Assembly (NCBI RefSeq): GCF_027533625.1
Contig: NZ_JAQAGZ010000001.1
Span: 248,001 to 312,000, forward strand
Direction of reading: 5' to 3'
DNA: 64,000 bases
Source of the DNA: Paenibacillus gyeongsangnamensis
GTDB taxonomy: Bacteria > Bacillota > Bacilli > Paenibacillales > NBRC-103111
The position numbers were made by a program, and so were the translations under genes. Numbering within the stretch: position 1 is the first letter of the stretch; every line of letters begins with the position of its first letter. Shown one piece after another: positions 8,349 to 16,703 of this stretch. Under the pieces are notes generated by a model. The model made no database searches, was not told where the DNA came from, and worked only from the letters and a program-made list of their open reading frames with translations.

Positions 8349-8717
8349 AGGATCCTCCAGGTTTGAATTTTGCGAGTTGGCAGCTCTTCATAATCCACGG
8401 TGGATGTTCTGGTCACGAATCCATCATAACACATCATCGTCATCCATAAATTACCGCTAGTCTAATAATTTCAGTTATATCGTGGCAGGATTAGACTTTA
8501 TTAGAATTTCATTAGAATAGTAAAGAGAAATCCCTTGACAATTTCAATGAAAAGATTTAAAGAGCTTGCGATACTCTTGATCTGGAGGAATGGACTTTCA
8601 AAGCTTGGAGTTTCCCCTGAACCATTCAAGCGTATAGGGAATCGATTCTTCTAACGACGTCGCCTATACGCCGAAACACGTTCAAGTATAACAAACCGTA
8701 TATCGTGTTGAAAGGCG

Positions 8718-8792
8718 CTTAACCGCTAAGGCATAACAACAGACCGCTTGCCGCGGAAAGCGGATACAAGCTATAATAAGTAAACCGCTTAA
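8718..8792 (+). promoter_or_regulatory. Sigma-A-type promoter with LacI-type operator at the start site
   Basis: TTGCCG (8748-8753), an 18-base spacer and TATAAT (8772-8777) form a promoter for the regulator gene at 8869. TAAACCGCTTAA (8781-8792), three bases after the -10 box, is the exact reverse complement of TTAAGCGGTTTA at the iolD promoter. A second, weaker copy (CTTAACCGCTAAGG, 8718-8731) lies upstream. The rest of the 8349-8868 gap is A/T-rich and holds no gene I can support. Confidence 0.6.
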
Positions 8793-8868
8793 TCTCCATT
8801 CCGGCGAACGGCTTCTCCGTCCGGTTCTAGATGACTGCGGAAGTATGGAACCAAGGAGCATCAGGCGC

Positions 8869-11109
8869 ATGAACAAGACTTGGTACAAACGATTACTCCT
8901 ATCGTATTTTCCGATTCTCTTCATTACTGTAAGCGTCATCATTTTTATCGCCGTATCGATGCTCAGCGAATTTTCCATCCAAGAAACCGAGAAAGCGAAC
9001 CGCGTATTCTCCAAATATGTGACGGATTCTATGGAGACCTCTCTGAAAGGAATAGAGCGGGTCATGCTGGAGGAAGCGGGGAACAGTACGGCGATTTACA
9101 ACTTTTTCGAAATGAAGGATACGGCCGATCCCGGCACGGTATACTATGAAACCTCTAAGGAAATGCATAAAATGATGGACGATAACCCACTGATTCATTC
9201 GGTTTATTTGTACCGCGCCAAAGACCGGGTGGTGCTGACGACGAATGCGGTGGAGAAGCTGGACAGCTTTCAGGACAAGGACTTCATAGCCCAAGCCCTG
9301 GAGAAGCCCCAGAATGCCGGTTGGTCGCCTGTACGGGAATACTCGAATCTGAGCCTCCAGCCCAAGGACAAAGTTATTTCGTTAAGCAAAAAAGCGCTGA
9401 TTCCCTTCGGGAACCAGGGCATCATCGTCGTGAACGTCAGAGTCGACCTTCTGCTGCGCATTGTGGACGAAATGATCAACCCGGACATTACGTTCATGGA
9501 CATTACCGATGCAAGGGGGCTGAAGGTCTATCCCGTCACCCAGGCGGACCCTGCCGTCAGCGGCAAAACGGGCTCCTCCAAGGGAACGGTCATTACGAGC
9601 CTCGACTCCAAGGTAATCGGCTGGCATTTCATGAGCGGGATCAAGGGAGGGCGTACTTTCAGCTGGGTCTCCGCCATCTCCCGCATTTGGATCGGGATCG
9701 GGCTGGCGACGGTTCTCTTCAGCATCGTCTATACGGTTTATGTTACGCGCCGAAATTACAAGCCGATCGAAGGCATCATGGCCCAGATTAACAGCTACCA
9801 AAGCAGGAGCCCGCTGAAGGGCGGCGACGAGTTTTCCTTCATCGGCAAGGTGCTGGATAATCTGATGGACCAGACGATCCGGTACGAAAAGCAGTTTCAG
9901 GAGGATTTGATCGTCCGGCGGAAGCAGTTTTTTCATGAAGTTACGGAAGGGCCTGCCGCGATACCGCAGCAGGAGTGGGCCGCCTCTATGGGCCGGTTCA
10001 AGCTCCCAAGCCATTACTTGAAGCTGATGGCCGGCATTGCGGAGATCGACGCTTTTGCGGCGTTCCAGCAAAACTATAGCGCAACCGACCGGCAGCTGCT
10101 CAAGTTCGCGCTGACCAATGTGGTGCATGAGTTTTCCGATCCAGAGCGGCTTACCGTATGGGCGGAATGGATTTCCGACCGCCGATTGGCCATCCTTCTG
10201 CTGATCCACAAGGAGGAGCAGAGCGAACCGGAGGCCGTCGCCGAGCTGCTCGACCGGTTCCGTACCTGGGTCGCGGTCAATTTAAAAATCACGCTCACGC
10301 TCGGACTCGGACGGGCCGTCTCCCGGCACGAAGCGGTGCGGGAATCTTACCAGGAAGCGTTAACGGTTCTGGATTATAAAATGTCGGCCGGCAGCAATAA
10401 AGTGATCCGCTATGGCGAGTTGGACGGCGAGGCTGGAGATACGCACAAATACTATCAGCGGATGGATGCGATGAATCAAGAATTCCGGATCGCCGACGCC
10501 GCTTGGCAGGTGCAGCTTGAGCAATTTGCTCAGGAGCTGGAGACGGACGTGCTGAAGGACGATGACATCCGTCAACTGCTCCGTTACTTTACCCGGCTGC
10601 TGCAGCGGACGATGGAAGGCCTGTCGCCCGAGATTCTCGCCTACTGGAACGATGAGACCGTTCCGGCTCTTTCCGGGGCGATTGAGGCGTCGGAAACGCT
10701 GGAAGAGCTGCTGCCGGTTCTGGTCTCGTCGCTTACCCGGTTGCACGGGCATTATATCGCGCTCCGGGAGTCCAAAAACCATCATCAGCTGATGAGCGAG
10801 ATCCGCAGGTATATTGAAGAAAACTATGCCAACCCGGATTTGTCCCTGAACCTGATCTCCAATGAATTTAACGTGAACGCCAAATATTCCAGCCATCTGT
10901 TCAAGGAAGAATACGGGCTGAAATTCGTGGATTTCCTGATGAATCTGCGCATGGAGCACGCGAAGAAGCTGCTGCTGGAGACGGAGCTGCCCCTTCAGGA
11001 CATCTCCGAGAAGGTCGGCTATACGCATTCCATTTCGTTCGGACGGACGTTCAAGAAGGTCGTCGGGGTTACGCCCGGGGATTACCGCAAATATATGCGA
11101 ACCTCATAG
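8869..11109 (+). CDS. Membrane-anchored AraC-family regulator (YesN-type)
   Basis: A 746-residue transcription factor. Residues 10-30 are a membrane helix (SYFPILFITVSVIIFIAV). An extracellular sensor of the Cache type follows to about 265, then a second helix (IWIGIGLATVLFSIVYTVYV), a linker with a GGDEF-remnant-like middle domain, and a C-terminal AraC DNA-binding domain (NLISNEFNVNAKYSSHLFKE; DISEKVGYTHSISFGRTFKK; TPGDYRKYM). The ATG at 8869 is chosen because AAGGAG lies ten bases upstream; the frame opens 24 bases earlier. It stands directly before the solute-binding protein and permease genes it presumably activates on sensing extracellular oligosaccharide. Its own promoter carries a LacI-type operator shared with iolD. 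Confidence 0.9.
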   Translation: MNKTWYKRLLLSYFPILFITVSVIIFIAVSMLSEFSIQETEKANRVFSKYVTDSMETSLKGIERVMLEEAGNSTAIYNFFEMKDTADPGTVYYETSKEMHKMMDDNPLIHSVYLYRAKDRVVLTTNAVEKLDSFQDKDFIAQALEKPQNAGWSPVREYSNLSLQPKDKVISLSKKALIPFGNQGIIVVNVRVDLLLRIVDEMINPDITFMDITDARGLKVYPVTQADPAVSGKTGSSKGTVITSLDSKVIGWHFMSGIKGGRTFSWVSAISRIWIGIGLATVLFSIVYTVYVTRRNYKPIEGIMAQINSYQSRSPLKGGDEFSFIGKVLDNLMDQTIRYEKQFQEDLIVRRKQFFHEVTEGPAAIPQQEWAASMGRFKLPSHYLKLMAGIAEIDAFAAFQQNYSATDRQLLKFALTNVVHEFSDPERLTVWAEWISDRRLAILLLIHKEEQSEPEAVAELLDRFRTWVAVNLKITLTLGLGRAVSRHEAVRESYQEALTVLDYKMSAGSNKVIRYGELDGEAGDTHKYYQRMDAMNQEFRIADAAWQVQLEQFAQELETDVLKDDDIRQLLRYFTRLLQRTMEGLSPEILAYWNDETVPALSGAIEASETLEELLPVLVSSLTRLHGHYIALRESKNHHQLMSEIRRYIEENYANPDLSLNLISNEFNVNAKYSSHLFKEEYGLKFVDFLMNLRMEHAKKLLLETELPLQDISEKVGYTHSISFGRTFKKVVGVTPGDYRKYMRTS

Positions 11110-11114
11110 CAATG

Positions 11115-11153
11115 AAACGAAGGCTCCCATGGAATCATGCGGCGCCTTCGTTT
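11115..11153 (+). terminator. Hairpin terminator after the regulator gene
   Basis: AAACGAAGGC / GCCTTCGTTT, a perfect 10-bp stem starting 6 bases after the stop at 11109. The 3' side ends in TTT only, so termination may be partial. Confidence 0.6.
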
Positions 11154-11269
11154 GCATTCGGGCACCGGGCCGGTCGGTCAGCAGAGCGAACAGTGGCTTC
11201 CGAGGCTAGCTTTAAGAGCGGGAAAGCCTCGTCATTATGCGGTTTGTAACGCTCCATGACCAAAAAGTT

Positions 11270-11302
11270 GGTCAACCGGAAATCGGTTGGCCGGGCTTTT
11301 TC
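11270..11302 (+). terminator. Second hairpin terminator
   Basis: GGTCAACCG / CGGTTGGCC with a five-base loop, then GGGCTTTTT. It separates the regulator gene from the transporter promoter. Confidence 0.55.
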
Positions 11303-11343
11303 GGGCATTCCGGGAAACGGTTTACCCTGAAGAATCATGTTGG

Positions 11344-11373
11344 TTGACCCTATGGCGGCGGAGCCTGTATAAC
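11344..11373 (+). promoter_or_regulatory. Candidate promoter of the transporter operon
   Basis: TTGACC (11344-11349), an 18-base spacer and TATAAC (11368-11373), 82 bases before the ATG of the solute-binding protein gene. A distinct promoter is expected if the upstream regulator activates this operon. Confidence 0.4.
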
Positions 11374-11454
11374 GGATTTAAATCCAGAGCGGGCCCGGGC
11401 AGCCGCACAGTCGGCGCCGCGTGCGAACACCGGATTATTGAGCGAAGGAGATGA

Positions 11455-13059
11455 ATGACTTTGAAAAAGAAAACGCTTAAACGCGGTGCCGCGTCGGTTC
11501 TTGCGGCGGCAACGGCATTCGGACTTTTGGCGGGCTGCAGCACCAAGGGGGAGCAGGCGGGCGCCGGGGCGGCTTCCGGCGGAGACGGCGCATCCAAAGC
11601 CCAGCTCACCTTGAAGGTAGAGGTGTTCGACCGGGGAAATTCGCCGGCCGGCATGACCGTAACGAAAAATCTCGTTACCAAGTGGGTTCAAGAAACGTTC
11701 GGCAATCCTAACAATATCAAGCTTGAATATATTCCGGTTCCGCGGGCCCAGGAGGTCGATAAGCTGAACGTCCTTATGGCGAGCGGCGACGCGCCGGATA
11801 TCGTGTTTACCTACGATCCGAACCTCGTCTATAAATATGTGCAGCAGGGAGGCCTGATGGATCTCGGCAAGCTGATCGATGCGTGGGGCGCGAACCTGAA
11901 GAGTTACCTCGGGAAGGATACGCTGGATTACGGCAAATTCGACGGCGTACAGTACGCGATTCCGGCCAAACGGGTCTACCTCGGCAAATATTCGTCCATG
12001 ATCCGGCAGGACTGGCTCGACAAGCTGGGGCTTCCGGTTCCGAGGACGACCCAGGAGGTGTACAACACCTTGAAGGCGTTCAAGGAAAAGAACGCCGGCG
12101 GCAGCGGCACGATCCCGCTCGGGCTATCGCTCGCACCGGCCTCGATCGAACCGATCATCTGGCCGTTCATCAAGAAGACGTCGGACGAAGAGCGGTATAC
12201 GCTGATGCAGCTGCTCGGCTCCGGAGACCGGCCGACGCTCATGCCCGGACACAAGGAAGGCGTGCAATTCCTGAACAAGCTGTATAACGAAGGCTTGATT
12301 TCCCCGGATTTTGCGCTCGATAAGGACAAGAAGAAGCTGCAGCAGGACGTCATGACCGGCAAAGTTGGCATGTATGCGGAAGATGCGGGGCAAAGCTACG
12401 GAACAGCGCCGGATATCATCGGCGTGCTCCAGAAGAACATTCAGGGCGCGAAGGTAACTCCGATCGATCCGTACACGAACGAGGAAGGCAAGCATTCCAA
12501 ACCGGCTTACCAGCCTGCAGGCATGTACATCATGATTCCGAAGACAAGCAAGAACGGCGAAGCGGCCATGAAATATTTGAACTGGATGGCGCAGAAGGAC
12601 GTGCTGAACCGCCTCACCAACGGCGAGGAAGGCAAAAACTATACGCTGCAGGACGGCATTCCGATTCTGAAGGACGAAGACGCGACGAAAAATCTGCTCT
12701 ACAACGCAGGCGACATGCGACTCGTATCCAACGGACTGGACCTCGGCGATAAAGACAAAAATTTGAAGGCGATGGCTCTCGCGGTACCGGAAGCGTTCCG
12801 CAAGGACGCGGCCGCAGCGTATCAGAACGGCCTGGCCGATGGCATTCCGCCGCTCCGGTTCGAGAAGCCGATCCAGTCTGAAGTGAAGTACGGCAAAGTA
12901 CTGCAGGATAAATACGACGAGCTGATCGTCAAGAGCACAATGGCCAAACCGGCGGATTTCGATAAAGTGTACGACGCGGCGCTGAAGGACTACCTGTCGA
13001 GCGGCGGCGAGGAAATCAAGAAGGAACGTACGAAAGCCTATAAAGCGATGAAGAAGTAA
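11455..13059 (+). CDS. Sugar ABC transporter solute-binding lipoprotein
   Basis: A 534-residue lipoprotein of the LplA/YtcQ-type group. The signal peptide (KKKTLKRGAASVLAAATAFG) leads to the lipobox LLAGC, so the mature protein is anchored to the outer face of the membrane. Family features include VDKLNVLMASGDAPDIVFTYD, MIRQDWLDKLGLPVPRTTQEV and KYLNWMAQKDVL. It captures an oligosaccharide and passes it to the permeases encoded next. AAGGAG stands four bases before the ATG. In this locus the binding protein comes first, unlike the two later modules where it comes last. The ligand is unknown; the shared operator with iolD makes an inositol-containing compound one possibility. Confidence 0.9.
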   Translation: MTLKKKTLKRGAASVLAAATAFGLLAGCSTKGEQAGAGAASGGDGASKAQLTLKVEVFDRGNSPAGMTVTKNLVTKWVQETFGNPNNIKLEYIPVPRAQEVDKLNVLMASGDAPDIVFTYDPNLVYKYVQQGGLMDLGKLIDAWGANLKSYLGKDTLDYGKFDGVQYAIPAKRVYLGKYSSMIRQDWLDKLGLPVPRTTQEVYNTLKAFKEKNAGGSGTIPLGLSLAPASIEPIIWPFIKKTSDEERYTLMQLLGSGDRPTLMPGHKEGVQFLNKLYNEGLISPDFALDKDKKKLQQDVMTGKVGMYAEDAGQSYGTAPDIIGVLQKNIQGAKVTPIDPYTNEEGKHSKPAYQPAGMYIMIPKTSKNGEAAMKYLNWMAQKDVLNRLTNGEEGKNYTLQDGIPILKDEDATKNLLYNAGDMRLVSNGLDLGDKDKNLKAMALAVPEAFRKDAAAAYQNGLADGIPPLRFEKPIQSEVKYGKVLQDKYDELIVKSTMAKPADFDKVYDAALKDYLSSGGEEIKKERTKAYKAMKK

Positions 13060-13149
13060 GCGGCACGGTTCATAAAACGGCGGCAAGGGGGAGCGGTCCG
13101 CTCTCCTGTGCAGGAGCCGGAGAAGACGAAGCTACAAGGAGGAGAGTGC

Positions 13150-14055
13150 GTGAGAAGCGGAAGAGCTTATTTGATTCGTTACTGGCAGCTGTATGCCATG
13201 CTGCTGCTGCCCATCGCTTATTTCCTCGTATTCAAATACGGCCCGATGTACGGCGTGACGATCGCTTTTAAAAATTTCAATTTCTTTCAAGGCATCAATA
13301 AGAGTCCTTGGATCGGCCTGGATACGTTCCGGCAAATCTTCAAGATGGACGCCTTCTACCTGGCGCTCCGCAATACGTTTATGTTGAACTTTCTCGATCT
13401 GGTCTTTTCGTTTCCCGCGCCGATCGTGCTCGCGTTAATGCTGAACGAGCTGCGGACGCTCTGGTTCAAGAAGCTGTCGCAGACCATTTTGTACCTGCCT
13501 CACTTCATCTCCTGGGTCATTATCGGAGGCATCGTGTACCAGGCGTTCTCCACGAACTCCGGTATGGTCAACCATCTGCTCGGCAATTTCGGGATCGGAC
13601 CGATTCCGTTCCTATCGGATAAATATTACTGGCTGGTCACCTATCTCGGCACCGGGATCTGGCAAAGCGCGGGCTGGGGCACGATCATTTATTTGGCGGC
13701 GCTGACGGCAATCAACAAAGAGCTGTACGAGGCGGCGGATGTGGACGGCGCGGGACGTTTTGCAAAAATATGGCACATCACGCTCCCCGGCATCCGCTCT
13801 ACGATCGTGGTGCTGCTGGTTCTGAAGCTCGGTGAAATGGTGCAGATCGGCTTCGACCGGCCGTTCGTCATCGGCAACGTGACGGTAGCCGATTTCTCGC
13901 AGGTGCTCAGCACGTTCGTATACAAGATGGGGATGCAGACCGGTGAATATTCGGTCGCGACGGCCGTAGGCTTTTTCCAGGCGGTGGTCGGGCTCGTCTT
14001 TATTCTGACGTCCAACTACATTTCCAAGAAAACGACGGACGAGGGCATTCTTTAG
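13150..14055 (+). CDS. Sugar ABC transporter permease, LplB-type
   Basis: A 301-residue inner-membrane permease with six membrane spans and the cytoplasmic EAA loop EAADVDGAGRFAKIWHITLP that docks the ATPase. The N-terminal YAMLLLPIAYFLVFKYGPMYG and PHFISWVIIGGIVY are typical of LplB. The GTG at 13150 is preferred: AAGGAGG ends seven bases before it, whereas the frame opens at 13108 without a site. It follows the binding-protein gene by 90 bases and the partner permease starts 28 bases after its stop. No ATPase gene is linked. Confidence 0.92.
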   Translation: MRSGRAYLIRYWQLYAMLLLPIAYFLVFKYGPMYGVTIAFKNFNFFQGINKSPWIGLDTFRQIFKMDAFYLALRNTFMLNFLDLVFSFPAPIVLALMLNELRTLWFKKLSQTILYLPHFISWVIIGGIVYQAFSTNSGMVNHLLGNFGIGPIPFLSDKYYWLVTYLGTGIWQSAGWGTIIYLAALTAINKELYEAADVDGAGRFAKIWHITLPGIRSTIVVLLVLKLGEMVQIGFDRPFVIGNVTVADFSQVLSTFVYKMGMQTGEYSVATAVGFFQAVVGLVFILTSNYISKKTTDEGIL

Positions 14056-14083
14056 CAGCTTGTCTTACGAAAGGAGTGCGTTT

Positions 14084-14956
14084 ATGAAGGCTAAAGCGGG
14101 GAACCGGATTTTTGACGGAGTGAATGTCGTACTGCTTATCATTTGTCTGCTTTTGTGTCTGGCGCCGTTTCTGCATATCGTCTCGATCTCGCTCAGCTCG
14201 AACAAGCCGATTCTGTCCGGCTTCGTGACGATTTTTCCCATCGACCTCAATTGGGAGGCGTACAGCCGGGTGCTGAAGGATGCGGCCATGATCCGCTCGC
14301 TCGGGCTGTCGGTAGGACTGACGGTGCTGTTTACAGTGCTGTGCATGCTAATGACGATCTGCGCGGCTTATCCGCTGACGAAGACGGAGCTGAAGGGCCG
14401 GAAACTATTCATGTACCTGATCGTGTTCACGATGTTCTTCAGCGGGGGGATCATTCCCGAATATATTCTGGTCAAGCAGCTGCATCTGGTCAATACGATC
14501 TGGTCGCTTATTTTGCCGCTGCTGATTAACCCATTCTACCTGATCATTCTGATAACGTTCTTTGGCGGGATTCCGAAAAGCCTCGAGGAGTCCGCGGAGC
14601 TGGACGGCAGCAGCCATTTCGGCACGCTGATCCGTATCATTCTTCCGCTGTCGATGCCGGCGGTCGCGACGCTCAGCCTGTTCTATGCCGTGAACCGGTG
14701 GAACGGGTTTATGGATTCGCTCTTCTACATCACCGATCCGAATCTGTATCCGCTGCAGCTGAAGCTGTACCAAATGATCATGAACAGCATGATGACGGAT
14801 CAAATGCAGGCGGAGGGCGCCCAGATCGTGCAAATTTTGCCGGAAAGCCTGAAGGCGGCGAGCATCGTCGTGGCGACTGTGCCAATACTGGTCGTTTATC
14901 CGTGGCTGCAAAGATACTTCGTATCCGGTATTATGCTGGGGTCGGTGAAAGGCTAA
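14084..14956 (+). CDS. Sugar ABC transporter permease, YtcP/LplC-type
   Basis: A 290-residue partner permease with six spans, the segment MFFSGGIIPEYILVKQLHLV common to this group, the EAA loop LEESAELDGSSHFGTLIRII, and the family end YFVSGIMLGSVKG. The ATG at 14084 has AAAGGAG upstream; an in-frame TTG at 14060 is less likely. With the LplB-type protein it forms the membrane channel of a heterodimeric importer. Confidence 0.92.
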   Translation: MKAKAGNRIFDGVNVVLLIICLLLCLAPFLHIVSISLSSNKPILSGFVTIFPIDLNWEAYSRVLKDAAMIRSLGLSVGLTVLFTVLCMLMTICAAYPLTKTELKGRKLFMYLIVFTMFFSGGIIPEYILVKQLHLVNTIWSLILPLLINPFYLIILITFFGGIPKSLEESAELDGSSHFGTLIRIILPLSMPAVATLSLFYAVNRWNGFMDSLFYITDPNLYPLQLKLYQMIMNSMMTDQMQAEGAQIVQILPESLKAASIVVATVPILVVYPWLQRYFVSGIMLGSVKG

Positions 14957-14971
14957 GGGGGCTGACGGGCT

Positions 14972-15919
14972 ATGAAGGATAAAGGCGTTTATTCTTTCTC
15001 GACCTGCTGGAACATTAAGCGGCATACGGTCGGGCGGGAAATGATCGAGGAAATCAAGGAGCTCGGCTTCCGCCAGGTGGAGCTGAATTACAACGTCACC
15101 GAAGAGCTGATGAAGACGATCGAGCCGATGATTGAACGAGGAGAGATCGGGGTATCCAGCGTGCATAACGTATTCCCGTTCATGGGCGATAAAGACTACG
15201 ATACGGATTCGGTCATGCTCGGCTTCGATGACGAAGCCAAACGGCAGCGGTCGGTGGAGCTGTTGATCCGCTCGATGGACTATGCCGACCGGTACGGGGT
15301 GAAGGCAGTAGTCGTCCATCCGGGCGAGGTGCCATTCGAGTACAACATCGACTCGGAGCTGAAACGGTTGTACCGGGAGTACGGCAAGGACTCCGCGGAA
15401 TACCGCAGGCTGTGGAGCGAGATGCTGGAGCGGCGCGAGCGGCTCGGTCCGGTATATGCGCGGCGCATACGGGATAGCCTGGAGCAGGCCGCGGAGCACG
15501 CGGCGAAGAAGGGCTGGGACGTGGCGATCGGGATCGAGACGCGTTCCCGCTGCTATCAGATGCCGACGCTGATGGAAGCAAAGGCGATTTGCGATGAGCT
15601 TCGTGGGGCGCCGGTTTACTTGTGGTACGATATCGGCCATGCGATGATGATGGACCGGATGGGACTGTACGACAATCTGGCGGAGCTCGAACAGGTTAAG
15701 CGCTATATCTATGGCGTCCACATTCATGAAACGCTGGAGCTGTCCGATCATTGGTGCCCTTATGTGCACAGCAAGGATTTGAAGTTCTTCGATCATTTTC
15801 TGGAAGCGATCGATCTTGCCCGGGTGAAGGTGTATGAGCTGAAGGCGGCGTGCACGCCGGAGGAAATACATGAGAGCCATAAGCTGATCACCGGCAAAAT
15901 CGAAGGGATGAAGGTTTAG
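14972..15919 (+). CDS. Sugar phosphate isomerase/epimerase-like protein (AP-endonuclease-2 TIM barrel)
   Basis: A 315-residue protein of the xylose-isomerase-like TIM-barrel superfamily. Metal-site text includes KAVVVHPGEVPFEYN, DVAIGIETR, LWYDIGHAMMMD and YGVHIHETLE. Relatives include IolE, IolH and IolI, which isomerise or dehydrate ketoses and inososes, but this protein is not close enough to name. There is no signal peptide. It starts 15 bases after the permease gene and is plainly in the same operon. It may process the imported sugar or an inosose derived from it. Confidence 0.75.
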   Translation: MKDKGVYSFSTCWNIKRHTVGREMIEEIKELGFRQVELNYNVTEELMKTIEPMIERGEIGVSSVHNVFPFMGDKDYDTDSVMLGFDDEAKRQRSVELLIRSMDYADRYGVKAVVVHPGEVPFEYNIDSELKRLYREYGKDSAEYRRLWSEMLERRERLGPVYARRIRDSLEQAAEHAAKKGWDVAIGIETRSRCYQMPTLMEAKAICDELRGAPVYLWYDIGHAMMMDRMGLYDNLAELEQVKRYIYGVHIHETLELSDHWCPYVHSKDLKFFDHFLEAIDLARVKVYELKAACTPEEIHESHKLITGKIEGMKV

Positions 15920-15929
15920 GTGATTCTAA

Positions 15930-16683
15930 GTGCGGGATGAGATATTGGCATTGAAATATGCGCCGGTGCTGCTTTTTGACCGCCGGGAGCCGTTTGAGCC
16001 ACGACTGCGAGGCCAATATCCTCCCCAGAGTTCGCGTAGGCGTCAGCGTTTGGCGCCGGCCAGGGGCTTCGTCTTCGTTCCGCCGAGACATTCGATTTGA
16101 CGTCCGCGGACTTCTGGCTGTGATCGAATATGCGATTTATTGGGACTATGACATCCAGCATCTATATGAATTGGAGCATATATGGGTGTTTGTGGGCGAG
16201 GACGGAGAGGTTTGGGACGCGGAGGCCAGCTTTCACGGCAAAACTTTGAAGGCGCTTCTGAAGAACCGCAGCAATTTGACGGAAGGGACGCATGTCCGGT
16301 TGTTCTCGCAGCCGGGCAAGCATGCGTTCTCCCCTTTGGCGGAAGTGTTCGAGCTTCTTCCCGACTGGCGTACGGCTTGTATGGAAGAGGCGGGAAGGGA
16401 CGGCTTAACCGTACCGGACATGTTCAAAGGTGCGTTCTTCACTGACGAATTGACGAACCGTTTGGTGGAGCGACATCTAAAGACTCTGGCCTTTGAGCCG
16501 GCTATGGAATTTAAAGAATACCGGCTTCGGCCGGAGTTGTTCGTACCGTGGGCAACGCTGGCTGAAGAAATTCCGCTGCGGATCGCGCGGGAGCTGAAGC
16601 GGCTGAGAGAGCGGAAGGAAGCGGAGAAAAAACCTTGGAAAGAACCTGAGAAAGAACCTTGGAAAGAACAAGAGGAAGCCTAA
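15930..16683 (+). pseudogene. Conserved gene of unknown function with a frameshift near its start
   Basis: The first segment, from GTG 15930, reads RDEILALKYAPVLLFDRREPFEP. The protein then continues in another frame as RVRVGVSVWRRPGASSSFRR and EYAIYWDYDIQHLYELEHIWVF, to a stop at 16683. The join lies between about 15995 and 16025. The run of coherent text on both sides suggests a short insertion there. The C-terminal end is a Lys/Glu/Pro/Trp-rich repeat (KPWKEPEKEPWKEQEEA). AGGTG precedes the GTG. I do not recognise the family. It may be a decayed member of the transporter operon, or intact with a sequence error. Confidence 0.55.
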
Positions 16684-16703
16684 CCGGAAAAGGGGATGTG
16701 GAG

